Shown: one piece after another, positions 33,770 to 45,071 of the stretch
Layout of the letters: each line of letters starts with the position of its first letter
Numbering within the stretch: the stretch's first letter is position 1
Source: Craterostigma plantagineum
Lineage: Eukaryota > Streptophyta > Magnoliopsida > Lamiales > Linderniaceae
Assembly: GCA_027422505.1 (NCBI GenBank)
Contig: JAPQWV010000017.1
Location: 14,819,501 to 14,883,500, forward strand
Length of the DNA stretch: 64,000 nucleotides
Reading direction: 5' to 3'
The notes under the pieces: generated by a model
The model's input: only the letters and a program-made list of their open reading frames with translations
Told to the model about the DNA's origin: nothing
Database searches by the model: none
Position numbers and translations under genes: made by a program

Positions 33770-34355
33770 TTCAGTCCTGAAGTTCGGACTCGGTACAACC
33801 CATTTCGGTCAGTACCAGTATGGTCTCGGTCAATACCGTCAGTCCCACAAGCCCACTTTATTTCGACATTATCGCGAATGAAAAGTTCGATTCCGAAGCA
33901 AAAATCGTGTTGTTCAGGCATGTTGGCTTTGAGTCTGGCGATCGTGTGGGCGGGTCACGCGCTCGCAGGCGTGTCAACTGAATATGCACCTACCCGTCGC
34001 GCGCACGCGAGTGGCACACTTGTCGTATCAAACAATTTTTTCAATGTGGGATTGCCACATTTCATTTTTCCCAAAATAATTCACCTTCACAAGCCCAAAT
34101 ATTTAAAGCGCAAGTAAATATCAAATAACATGCTCTCAGCTTCAGTCCCGATGTTTGGTCTCGGTACAAACCATTTTCGTTAGTACCGGTCTGTCCCACA
34201 AGCCCACTTTATTTCGATCGGGAATAAAAAGTTCGGTTCCAAAGCAAACACCGGGATGATCAGGCACGCTGGTTTTCAATCTGACGTTCATGTGTGTGGG
34301 TCGCGTCGCGCGTGGGTCGCGCGCTCGTACACGAGTCAACTGGATGTGCACCTCC
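33770..34355. repeat. Diverged direct repeat pair
   Basis: 33770-34003 and 34142-34355 share tcagtcc-gat, ctcggtacaa-ccatttcg, tcccacaagcccactttatt, aaagttcg-ttcc-aagcaaa, ttcaggca and gtgtcaactg in order. Both end in GC-rich CGCGCTCG words. The pair looks like an old tandem duplication inside an unidentified repeat. The chromovirus 3' LTR begins right after it. Confidence 0.65.
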
Positions 34356-34734
34356 GGCTGTGGCGACCCTACTTCTTAATTAAATAATTTGGCGGATTTC
34401 CACAACGAAAGTCGCGGAGGACCCGATCTATCAAAAACTTTCTAAGAAATAATATACATATGTAACAAAAATCGGGTTCACAAAAAAGCGTTACATCTAT
34501 ACATCGGGCCGATGTCCCAAAAATCTAAACCCGAATATCCTACGCCTCTCCACAGGTCGCATCCCATGTACTGCGCCGTCCTCAATAAGCCCGTGGAGTC
34601 ACCGATGCCAGCCAACCTACAGCTCACCCTGACACTCATCGGTGTCGGGCTCAGTCTTAACTACAAAAATAAAACCCTGAGCAATTGCCCAGTAGGTGGT
34701 AGTAAAAACATGCAATGCGTGCGTGCACTAAACC

Positions 34735-37172
34735 TGTAATACCCGTAAATTTTAATGCGAGATTTGATGTAATTAAATAGGTAATCTTATGAATTAAGAA
34801 GTTTGATAAGAAATTATGTTGCGGAACAAAATATAAGTTTTAAACATTCCAGAGACCAAAATTATCTGAAAATAATATTAGGGTTTATAATGTTGGGCCA
34901 TTCGAATTTTAATAAGGCCCAAACCTCTTAGGAAAATATTATGGGATTACTTAGGCTTAGAGGAAAAAAGTTTCGCCACCACCTTGTCTTATCAGCACCA
35001 TTTCCAAAGTTAATGTATATCAATAATCGTTAGTTAAGAACCCTCATTGGAAAAGAAGGAGAAACAAGAAGGCGAAAATAAGAAATAGAAGAAGAAAAGA
35101 GATTTTAAGCTCAACACCACACAAATCGATTCAAAGAAGACGAAATAAAGGAGGTAAACATCTTATTATGTTACTATCTTATACATAGTACGTGGGCAAG
35201 TGATAGTTATAAAGAGTTTTCAAATATTAGCATGCTTAGAAAACCCTAGTTGTTTAAAGATTAATATGATTATGTGGGAAATAAGGGTTTGATAGTGATT
35301 TCGATGGGGTATGTCGGTTGAAAGAATTCAGCTTTTAGAAGCTTAGCAATACACACGAGTGTTCAGGTGAAGATACATGAACCTTGGTAATTTTCGAATA
35401 GGAATAATACATGGTAATTTGATCTAGAGTATATTACTTTCTGGGTTAGATATAGTTGTTGAACTGATTCTGATAATATATGAATTTCGATTATGAAGGA
35501 ATCGGGCGATTCCATTTCATGTGAGTATCGACCGAAACTAAACTTTAATGTGTAACCAATCGGCCGATTTAATGATTTAATGAAACTTGGCGATTTTGGC
35601 TTGGGAACACTTCGAGTCGAGTAACTTGAAGATCATGCAAGTCGGGCGACGTGGAATTTAATCGGGAGATTTTGGAGAGATGCTACAACTCGGCGAAAAA
35701 CTAGACTTTAATTGTCATCAATCGGCCGAATGGTTGGAAGCATAAAAGCAAATCGGGCGAAAAAGCTTTGACATGGACATTTCGCCTGTTACCTAAACAT
35801 CACAAGGAATCCGATTTGTGAGTGGGATGAATCGGGCGAAAGTAAGTTCGATTCAGGACAAATCGGGCAAATCCAATGCATGAAAAGCAAATGACCGTGA
35901 GGCTTGGACAATCGGGTGATTTAATCAACTCGGTGAAAACAAGTTTCGATGCATGACAAAATCGGGCGATACTAGTTTTTGACTAAATATTATATTGACA
36001 TTGACCCGACTTTGACTAATAATCGAATAAACCTTCGGGCGATTTAGGGTATCCCAAACATAGAATATTTTAATAATTTCTAATATCCTTATTTTAGACT
36101 GTACAGTCCGAGGGTTAGTACAGATACTAACAATATTTATATATTCAGAGGTCCGAGATTTAGGAAGTCCACCAAATACCGTGCCCGATTATATCAGGAG
36201 GACAGGTAGGTGAATTTTTCGTCTACAATACGTAAACACATATCTGATCTTATGTGCGTCTATGTGATTAAATGATTTACGTGTTTTACTTACGTCTCAT
36301 GTGGGAGCATGTTTTCATGTATCATCACATGATATGCATAGCATATGCATATCATATCACAGGGGTGATATATTTACACCGTATTGAGACGGTGATGATT
36401 TGAGACATCGACGAGTGGAGTACTGGAATGATTGTGATTTTTGATTGTTGACTCGTTGAGGAGTCGAGGTTGGCACTCATATGACACCTGACGGCAGACA
36501 TGCGTGATCGATCTGTCTACTCGGGCGTGAACGTCCCGAGGTGCAAAACCGTCGTGATTTTATTTATTTAAGCGGGGGGACATTGATAGGGCAGTTGTGT
36601 GATCGTCAAAATGCTGTCAATGTCGGCAACCGCTTACGGAAGAGCGGCCTAGCAGGGCAGTTGCGTGATCGTCAAACGCTACTAGCGTAAGCTTCCGTAT
36701 ATTACTCTTTTATTATGGGCGCGCGAGGTGACGAGTCTGACCTAGGGCCCTGTGTTGTGTGATTTTTGATAAGATTATGGGAAAAGAAAGAGTGTACATT
36801 GCATGCGAGACATTATTGAGTGTACACGTGCATTCATGTATTTTTATTCACCTACTGGGCAAATCGCTCAGTGTTTACGTGTTGTAGGTACCGAGTCTGA
36901 CGCTGACACGCGTCAAGACTGAGGTGGTTGGTGGCGGTGCTCCACGGGCTTTTGAGGGCAGGACGATACATGGATTAAGATCTGTGGAGCGATAATAGAG
37001 TTTTGTTCTTTTGACAGTTTGGGGCATGCCAGTTGTACAGATACTACCATGTAAATAATATTTTGTTGTATGATATTATCTTTAAGGAAAATGTTTTTAT
37101 TAGACGGGTCTTCCGCGACTTACGTTGCGAAAATCTGCCATTAACTTTAATTAGAAAACGAGGGTCGTTTCA
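34735..37172 (+). mobile_element. Solo LTR of a second chromovirus family (2438 bp)
   Basis: Starts TGTAATACCCGTAAATTTT, ends GAGGGTCGTTTCA, with the 5-bp duplication AAACC at 34730-34734 and 37173-37177. No internal domain is present, so it is a product of LTR-LTR recombination. It carries a GAA-rich tract (35050-35110), an array of about eleven AATCGGGCGA-like words (35500-36060), and the conserved block (36851-36960). Confidence 0.92.
35500..36060 (+). repeat. Degenerate AATCGGGCGA array in the solo LTR
   Basis: The word AATCGGGCGA or near variants (AATCGGCCGA, CTCGGCGAAA, AATCGGGTGA) recurs roughly every 40-60 bp, with otherwise dissimilar spacers. It is not a clean tandem repeat. Confidence 0.75.
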
Positions 37173-37879
37173 AAACCCAATCCAAATCCTCACATCATAA
37201 TAAAATGCACGCTCAATCCTACATCATATCTCAACACATAACAGGGCACTCGGCTAGACTCGGCACCCACGCGCGCAATGGCAAAGTACGCCATAAACCA
37301 TGCGGTAGCCCATGCCGGCCGCGCCAGGTCTCTCGTTCCGCACATCACAATCTCATCCCGACGGTTTGCACCCCGAGTAGTGTACCATTATACCCGGGTA
37401 GACAGTCACTCCACGCCTGTCTGCCGTCACTGCCCAAATCACATACGGTGGTATACGCCTCAGGTGGCTCAATCCCAAGTAGACAGGTGTCGCAAACCCT
37501 ATCTCCCACCAGGTGCCCAATCGAGTCTAAACCTGACGACCAATATCGGTCACTCTACTCCACTCGTCTGACACCGTAAGGCATCTCCGTATGAATACTG
37601 TACCATCACCTCTCATGTGGCATGTCGTGAAATGCACACATAAATCATTCACACGTAACACGTAACATGTCTCAAAACATCGAAACCTTAAAATTCGTAA
37701 AATATTTAACTAGGCTGTATATTTTAAAATCCCAAAATAATCTTAAAATAATAAAATATGGGTTAACCAAAAATCCTAGTCAAAGTTTGGAAATATTCTA
37801 ATTTAAAATGATTTGGGCCGAAAATAATTTTACTTAAAAATATTTGGGCCTGAAATAGAGCAAAAGCCCAAAATTAAAT

Positions 37880-38340
37880 ATGCTGGTCAACTCCGGTCAA
37901 AGCTCAAACCCGGATTCGCTCGATCCCACATTTCAAATACTGGTCAACCCGCGAAAGTTCGGGTCAATGCTCGAATCCACGGCACTTTCGCCGCATTCGT
38001 CTCTCGATTGGACATGCGAAGCCCGTCTTCAAGCCCGCGAGAAACCTGACACTACTCACAGGAATCTCGCCGCGAAAGTAAAGTCGGCCCGCGAAACCTA
38101 AAGTCGGCCCTCGACGCCTCTCACAAGAATCACCCTCCAAGTCGGCCCGCGAAAGACTTCAGCCCGCGAGAACCCAAGTGTTGGCCCGTGAAACACCTAT
38201 TTTACTCACACCGAAAAGCCCTTTGGGCCCGCGACAAACTTTCGCAACCCGAAACTCCATTCGGCCGATTTTCCTGTGCCTGTTACGCTCAATTCACGAA
38301 GTAATTAACGGCCCGCGAAACATAAAATCGTCCGAACACA
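37880..38340 (-). repeat. Degenerate GGCCCGCGAAA array in the chromovirus 3' LTR
   Basis: The plus-strand word GCCCGCGAAA or GCCCGCGAGA recurs about ten times with variable spacers. It occupies the same relative place in the LTR as the arrays at 35500 and 55380. Confidence 0.7.
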
Positions 38341-39140
38341 AAAATCGTCTGATTCCTTCAAACCTTCATATGAAATACCCTAACTTTTCCAGAATTATTT
38401 GTTCGATCACCAACCACCATAAGCACATCATCAAAATACAGAGCTCAAATTTTGAGCTCGAGCGGCACATAATAACACATAAAACACATCACAAAAGTTT
38501 CCAAAAATTGTAAAATGAATTTTTTTCGAACTTGGATGACCCGTTCACCCAAATTTTGCATTTTTAAGGAAAGTAGTATGCTTTGTAGGAGTTAAAAACC
38601 ACCTACCTCTCCTCCTTAAGCTTGTCTGAATTGATCTTCTAAGGTTCAAAAATCAGTTTTGCCTCCGTTTCCTTTTTGCTTCGTTCGCCTCTTCTTTCTT
38701 AGCTCAACTTCTTCTTCTTCTTTCTTTAGTTCACGTTGGTTTAGGGTACTATATTGAGGGTTTTCTTTCTACACAACAAGGAAAAGGTGGTGATGATATC
38801 TCACGTGGTTTCTCCCTAATTATTAAGCAATCCTCATGCTTATCCTATATCATTGGGCCAATATTCAATTTCTACTTGGGCCTCTCTCTTTTATTAATTG
38901 ATAATTCCAAGTTGGGCCCTCACTAATTCATTTGGGCTCTATTATTACTTTGGCCTCTCTACAAATTTTTGTCACAATTTATCTCTTGGGCTTTCTAATC
39001 CTTTTCGGCCCATCTAAATTTTATTTAGCTCTTGGCCTAATTATTCTGGCTTAAATTCCGAAAATCGGTTTTTGTCCGAAAATTAACTTCATTAATTTCG
39101 AAATTTACAAAAACAATCCCGTAATTTAACGGGTATTACA

Positions 39141-39152
39141 TCCTCCCCCTTG
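39141..39152 (-). other. Polypurine tract of the chromovirus
   Basis: Minus strand CAAGGGGGAGGA immediately before the TGTAATACCCG start of the 3' LTR. Confidence 0.85.
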
Positions 39153-40560
39153 AAAGAAATTTCGTCCCCGAAATTTAATTCGTCGAAAATAACTCGGGGT
39201 ACTTTTCTCTCAGTCCATCCTCTCGTTCCCAAGTGGCTTCTTCTAGCGTCTGGTTTCGCCACAAGACTTTTACTAGGGGGCTTACTCTTGAGTCGGTTCA
39301 CCTCGTACATTAAAATTTCTACCGGCCTTTCTTCGTAACTCAAGTCCGATTTCAACTGTAGATGAAGCAGTCGCACTTAAAAGCCGAGTACTCTACCGTT
39401 GAGTTAGCAACCCGAAGAAAATCTAAACTAAACCAAGTTTCCCTAGCCCCTTCTCATCAATGGACTCCTGACGTATACGAAGGATTGCCTCACTTTGCAG
39501 CACATGGCTCGGATCCGGCACGTACTTCCGTAACGTGGACACGTGAAAGACGTCATGGACTTGTGCTAGTGATGTCGGCAATTCTAGCTGATACGCCACT
39601 TCACCGACTCCTTTCAAAATCTTGAACGGTCCTATATATCTCGGACTCAGTTTTCTTTTCGTCCAAAACGTCTAACACCCTTCATAGAAGATATTTTTAG
39701 GAAGACTTGATCACCTTCCTCAAATTCCAACGGCCTCCGTCTTTTGTATGTGTAGCACTTCTGACGACTCTGGGCCGTTTGCATTCTCTTCTGAATTTTT
39801 CCAACAGCTTCGGTCATTTCACGAACCATCTCGGGACCTAACAGCGCCTTCTCGCGGATTTCATTCCAATGGACTGGGGATCGACATTTACGCCCACACA
39901 AGGCTTCGTATGACACCATCCAAATCGTTGCTTGATAGCTGTTCCAGAATTCGATCAACGGGAGATATTTACTCCAGCTCCCTCGGAAATCCCGAACACA
40001 CGCCCTCAGCATGTCTTCGAGCATCTGGATTGTTCTTTCCGATTGTCCCTCAGTCTGGGGATGATAAGCTGAGCTAAAGGACTAGTCCTCATAGCTTTTT
40101 GTAAGCTCACCCAAAATTGGGACAGAAAGCTTGAATCTCGATCTAAAATGATCGATATTGGGATTCCATGGATTCTCACTATTTCCTGGACGCACAACTC
40201 TGCGTACTTTTCCATGGAATAGGTCTGATTGATCGGTGGAAAGTGGGCGGACTTAGTCAGTCTGTCGACAACTACCCAAATTGCATCATAGCGTTTTACG
40301 GTTTTTGGTAACCCGACGACGAAATCCATTGTTATGTGGTCCCACTTCCACTCAGTTGTCGTCAAAGGTTGCAACATTCCTGCCGGCCTTTGATGTTCTG
40401 TTTTGATTTGCTGACAAGTCAGACATCGATTTACGAAGGCAGCCACATCCTTCTTCATTCCCGACCACCAATAATTTATTCGCAGATCTCGGTACATTTT
40501 CATTGCACCGGGATGCACCAAGTAGATTGTTGTATTTGCCTCTGTCATTAAAGTTCGACG
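39145..40560 (-). pseudogene. Chromovirus integrase and C-terminal chromodomain-like region, broken
   Basis: From 40548: zinc-binding region with CLTCQQIK, then TMDFVVGLPKT (first Asp) and SIILDRDSSF (second Asp). A frameshift near 40060-40090 destroys the segment that should carry the catalytic Glu (GQSERTIQ in the family). The frame resumes with MLEDMLRACVRDF, CGRKCRSPVHW and FEEGDQVFLK (40024-39647). Then follow [19 protein letters not shown] (39617-39423), a plastid insert, and LSYEERPVEIL with a frameshifted chromodomain-like tail. The tail family is that of Tekay/Del elements, which direct integration to heterochromatin. Confidence 0.85.
39368..39478 (-). other. Plastid DNA insert with trnK-UUU 5' exon
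   Basis: The minus strand at 39413-39377 is 37 nt starting GGGTTGCTAACTC and ending CGGCTTTTAA, the length and sequence of the plastid trnK-UUU 5' exon. It contains CTCAACGGTAGAGTACTCG, a standard trnK primer sequence. The next bases GTGCGACTG resemble the intron start. The upstream side (39414-39478) has GAGAAGGGGCTAGGGAAACTTGG-type sequence that I associate with the plastid DNA 5' of trnK. It interrupts the chromovirus ORF between HVLQSEAI and LHLQLK. A CTTC occurs at both junctions. Confidence 0.8.
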
Positions 40561-40689
40561 AATTTCTTCATTATTAGGAACATATAAACGGTTTCTGAAT
40601 CGTAGGCTCCCGTCTTCTCAAAATTCGAACTCTGACGGAACATCTCTATCTCGTTCTCCTCGAATCTTCAGATACACTTCATCTTCTCT

Positions 40690-41280
40690 TTGCGCCTAGA
40701 GGATTCGATCTAACAGCGTCGACTTGAATGTTAACGCTGCTAATATCGCGTTCACTCCGAAGTTGATTACCTCAACTCCGAGATGGCACAATTCAGCGTT
40801 CACTGCCTTTAGGCTCAAAGCATCTGCAACTACGTTAGCTTTTTCGGGATGATAATTTACAACGCAGTCGTAGTCTTTCACTAACTCGAACCATCATCAT
40901 TGCCTCATATTCAACTCCTTCTGTGTGAAGAAGTACTTCAAGCTCTTATGATCTGTAAAGATCTCGCACCTTTCTCCGTACAGATAGTGTCGCCATATTT
41001 TGAGAGCAAACACCACTGCAGCGAGTTCTAGATCATAGGTGGGGTAGTTCTTCTCATACGGTTTCAATTGTAGGGAGGCATAAGCGCTTACCGTCCCATT
41101 TTGCATCAACACGCACCCCAAGTCATTCTTCGAGGCATCACTATATACCCAGTCTTCGGTATCCGAAGGTATTGCTAGAACTGGAGCAGTTGTCAGTCTT
41201 TTCTACAGCTCCTGAAAACTTTGCTCACATTCTTCTGTTCACTTGAATGGGACATTCTTCTTCGACAAATTGGTAAGCGT
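40690..41280 (-). pseudogene. Chromovirus RNase H domain, broken
   Basis: Frames 41121-40897 and 40881-40696: [54 protein letters not shown], then YHPEKANVVADALS. Catalytic E (DLELAA) and D (FTDHKS, VVADALS) remain, but stops and a frameshift separate the pieces. It removes the RNA strand after reverse transcription. Confidence 0.85.
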
Positions 41281-42610
41281 CGAGGCTACCGAAAAAATCC
41301 TTAATGAACTTTCGATAATATCCAGCAAGCCCGAGAAAACTTCTAACCTCCGTGGGAGTGGTCGGACGCGGCCATTTATCTATTGGTTCAATCTTACTGG
41401 GGTCTACTGAAATTCATCTTCTCGAAATGATGTGCCCTAGGAAAGTCACTTGTTCCAATCAGAATTCGCACTTCTTAAATTTAGCAAATACCTGCTTCTC
41501 TCGATGAATTCCGGGGACCATTCTCAGATGTTCTTCGTGTTCTTCCTTCATCTGTGAGTAGATGAGAATATCGTCAATAAAGACGATAACGAAGCGGTCC
41601 AGAAACTCCTTAAACACCCGGTTCATCAAATCCAAGAAAGCAGCTGGGGCGTTCGTTAGCCCGAAAGGCATGACCAAGAATTCGTAGTGGTCGTACCTCA
41701 TGCTGAACGCGATTTTAGGAACATCTGTCTCACGGATCTTCAACTGATGGTAACCGAAACGTAGGTCGATCTTCGAGAATACCGTCGCCCCTTGTAGTTG
41801 ATCAAATAAATCGTCTATTCTCGATAACGGGTAATTATTCTTAACAGTGATTGAGGTCACGATATTCGATACACAGTCTCATCGACCCGTCTTTCTTTCT
41901 AACGAATAGTACCGGGGATCCCCAGGGTGAGAAACTGGGCTGAATAAAACCCTTCTGCAACAAGTCTTCCAATTGCTCCTTCAATTCTCGTAATTCATTC
42001 GGTGCTAACCGATACAGGGCTTTAGAGATCGGGGCAGCTCCAGGTACAAGATCGATAATAAATTTGATTTCCGCCTTCGGAGGTAATCCCGGGAGATCCT
42101 CGAGAAATACATCGGTATATTCGTTGACTATCGGAACCTCCTCAAGCTTTGGATGGGAGAGTCCTCAGCTTTCATCGCAAAAACTAAGAACAATTCGCAA
42201 CCCGTGCTCACGAGTTGCTGAGCTTTCAAATCAGAAATCCGAGGGATTGGGTTACTATTCTTCTTTCTAGAAAATTCAAACTCTCCTCCCTCAGGTGATC
42301 AAAATCTAACTACCCTCTTTGAGCAATCAATGATGGCTTCTACTTCGAGAGCCAATCCATTCCGAATATGATGTTGTAATCATTCATCGGAATCAGTTTC
42401 TGCGTTCAATTCCCTACCCTCGATACTAACGGGACAACTTTCTACAACTAAGTTCGTTCGAGTTGGATCTCCATGTGGTAGGAATACTATGTAATTACAT
42501 AAGGAACGGGTGGTAGATTCCCGCCCTAGTCACAAAATTGGCCGACACAAACGAATGTGTGGCTCCAGAATAAATTAGAATCGAAGACGGTACGTGAAAG
42601 CTATTCAACA
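41281..42610 (-). pseudogene. Chromovirus protease and reverse transcriptase, broken
   Basis: Protease at 42600-42540 reads IYSGATHSFVSANFV. The family motif is (I/L)DSGATHSF, so the catalytic Asp is Tyr (one base change). RT in frame 41860-41459: [29 protein letters not shown] (usually DLRSGYHQ), [12 protein letters not shown] and [11 protein letters not shown] catalytic Asps are intact but flanking frames have stops and shifts, for example at 41860-41900. Confidence 0.85.
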
Positions 42611-42659
42611 TACAAGTAACTACAGCTGGGTTTGCCTCCGCATCCTCATTCGTCAACGT

Positions 42660-43753
42660 GAAAGCTCACGCAGGTACAGGTGGCTGATTCTGCAGCAGAG
42701 GCTGAGCTCTCGTGCAATTTCGTGCAACGTCTCCGGTCTCCCCACACCGGAAGCATTGCAGAGTCTGCACTGGTCGGGGTCCATAACAGACACCAAATTT
42801 GTTCCGCCTGCACTGTTGGCATCAGGTCGCTGACATCGGTGGTCTATTGGGGACGTTACTCGGTCCCTGATATACAGTCGGGCTCCACATCTGCTGACTC
42901 GGTCGGTTGGCTTTGTTCTTCGGGCCCTTGCCAAAAAACTGACGCTTCTGGATGGTTCCTCCTTACTGGCTCTCCCTTTTTTGATTCGCTAACTGGGCCT
43001 CCCTCACCACTCGTTCTACCTATTCGGCTATCAGCGCACACTCCATCGCTTGGCGGAAATCTAACTGTCGTACACCCACTCGCTCAGATCACGGTAGAAT
43101 TCAGGCTTTAGCCCCCGTAGAAATCTTGTTACCTTCAAAGTATTAGTCGCCACGCGATGAGGGGCAAAACGGGACAATTCCTCAAATCGGAGGATATATT
43201 CCGCAACTGGCATACGCCCTTGCTTCAGATTCATGAATTCGTACATTCGTTGCTCCTGGTCATGAGCAGTAAAGTACTTATCATAGAAAAGCTTCCTGAA
43301 GCGCTCCCACGACATAGTAGCGGGATCTTCCAACACTTTCACAGTGTTCCACCAGAAACGGGCGCTTCCCCGAAGTAGGGAAGCGGCATACATCACCTTC
43401 TCATTTTTTGGCACGCGGCTATAGACAAAGAGATCTTCAATAGTGTCGATCCAATCCTCGGCCACCGCAAGGTTAGCTGTCTCACCAAAGGTTGGGGGAT
43501 TAAGCTTACGAAATCTCTACCCAATGATTTCCACGCGATCGGGTTGCGGGGAGGAACGGTGCTCAGATGAGCTCTGATGGTTGATCAGATCATTGATCGA
43601 GTCCGACTGTCGTTGAATTAGTTCATTCAGACGATGGATAGTATCGCGTTCACGAGTCGGAGACTCAGGTTCGTCCCGCCGACTAATTTCTCCTATGAAC
43701 TCGCGTCTAGGTCTTCCTCGACATTTTCTGAACACTAAATAGTACACATACAC
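42660..43753 (-). pseudogene. Chromovirus gag, broken
   Basis: 43753-43517 gives the N-terminal linker (RRDEPESPTRERDTIHRL). A TAG after VEIIG interrupts the same frame, which continues as RFRKLNPPTFGE and the gag core 43465-43061 (AEDWIDTIEDLF, WERFRKLFYDKYF, YILRFEELSRFAP, FLRGLKPEF). After a shift a nucleocapsid knuckle reads CFRCGETGDVARNC near 42756-42715. The zinc-binding His is Asp, so it would not bind zinc normally. Confidence 0.87.
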
Positions 43754-43865
43754 AAGTAGATTTAGATCATATAGTCACGTCAACACATAACACTTACAGC
43801 CAAGGCTTGTTCTCCCGGCGTTTGAGGGGCAGTACTTGGACAGTCTTCAAAATTTTTTAACCCAC

Positions 43866-43877
43866 GCTCTGATACCA
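43866..43877 (-). other. Primer binding site, initiator tRNA-Met
   Basis: Minus strand TGGTATCAGAGC, an exact match, two bases from the 5' LTR edge at 43880. Confidence 0.92.
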
Positions 43878-43879
43878 CC

Positions 43880-44708
43880 TGTGGCGACCCTACTTCTTAA
43901 TGAAGTTATTTGGCGGATTTCCGCAACGAAAGTCGCGGAGGACCCGATCTATCAAAAATTTTATAAATAACAAAAATCGGGTTTACAAAAAAAGCACATC
44001 GGGCCGAAGCCCCAAAAATCTAAACTTGAATATCCTACGCTTCTACAGGTCTCATCCCATGTACTGCACGGCCCTCAAAAGCCCGTGGAGTCACCGTCGC
44101 CAGCCAGCCTACAGCTCACCCTGACACTCATCGATGTCGGGCTCAGTCTTACCTACAAAAATAAAACCCTGAGCAATTGTCCAGTATGTGGTAGTAAAAA
44201 CATGCAATGCGTGCGTGCACTAAACCCAATCCCAAATCCTCACATCATAATAAAATACAAGCTCGATCCTACGTCACATTTCAACACAAAACAGGGCCCT
44301 CGGCTAGACTCGGCACCCACGTACGCAATGGCAAACTACGCCATAAACGATGCGGTAGCCCACGCCGGCCGCGCCAGGTCGCTCCTTCAGCACATCAAAA
44401 TCTCATCCCGAAGGTTTTACACCCCGAGTAGCGTACCACTATACCTGGGTAGACAGGTCACTCCACGCTTGTCTGCCATCACTGAGCCAAATTACATATC
44501 CGGTGGGATACACCTCGGGTGGCTCAATCCCGAGTAGACAGGTGTCGCAAACCCTATCTCCCACCAGGTGCCCAATCGAGTCTAAACCTGACGACCAATA
44601 TCAGTCACTCTACCCCACTCGTCTGACGCCGTAAGGCGTCTCCGTATCACCTCTCACGTGGCATGTCGTGAAATGCACACATAAATCATTCACACGTAAC
44701 GTGTAACA
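43880..44708 (-). repeat. 5' LTR of the chromovirus, truncated
   Basis: Matches 34359-34734 and 37173-37670. The copia LTR at 44709 cuts it after CGTGTAACA; about 1.5 kb of the LTR is not seen beyond. The conserved block lies at 44071-44190. Confidence 0.88.
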
Positions 44709-45071
44709 TGTTAGGACCCCAGATATCCAACCTAGATCGATCTTAGAAGAATCGGATAGTAAATCTAAGAAATTCAAAGTTGAAGATTGAAATTTACCAT
44801 TGAAGCTTGCGGGAGAAGTAACTTGAAGAATAAGTAAGGGTTGGCGCTAAAATGTTCTCTCTAAAATTTCTAATTCTAGTTTTTCGATTACTAAAACATC
44901 CTAAGCGCACTCCTAATTTTCTTAGGAGTTCACTTATATATACCACCTATTGTGGTATATTTACACAAGTAGTCCTATCATATGACTAATTACAATTCAG
45001 TCCAAGACTACTGATTTGCGTAGCAAGACACAATAACTATATTAATTAAATACAATAAAATAGTTCCAACA
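44709..45071 (-). repeat. 3' LTR of a copia-type element (363 bp)
   Basis: Minus strand TGTTGGAACTATTTT...GGGGTCCTAACA. A polypurine tract AAAGAGGGAGAT lies directly upstream (plus 45072-45083). It carries a CCAC-TATTGTGG hairpin like the 351-bp LTR family. The matching 5' LTR is not in view. Confidence 0.8.

Larger units (their letters stand above)
34359..39140 (-). repeat. 3' LTR of the chromovirus, split by a solo LTR
   Basis: Without the nested LTR and one duplication it is about 2.34 kb. 34359-34734 plus 37173-37670 match 43880-44708 closely (shared runs such as ctgacactcatcg and aacctgacgaccaatat). Interior landmarks on the minus strand: a GAA-rich tract at 38690-38730, then a degenerate TTTCGCGGGCC repeat array (38340-37880), then a conserved block (34699-34581). 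Confidence 0.88.
34359..44708 (-). mobile_element. Tekay/Del-type chromovirus (Ty3/gypsy), 5' LTR truncated
   Basis: 3' LTR (34359-39140, split), polypurine tract, decayed pol and gag, tRNA-Met primer site and 5' LTR (43880-44708), all in minus orientation. LTR ends are TGTAATACCCG...GGGTCGCCACA. The 5' LTR is cut by a copia LTR at 44709 and I do not see it resume. Pol is broken in every domain. Confidence 0.88.

Noticed and set aside
39377..39413. Functional tRNA gene on the minus strand
   Set aside because: Only the 5' exon of plastid trnK-UUU is present; there is no 3' exon and no anticodon-arm completion.
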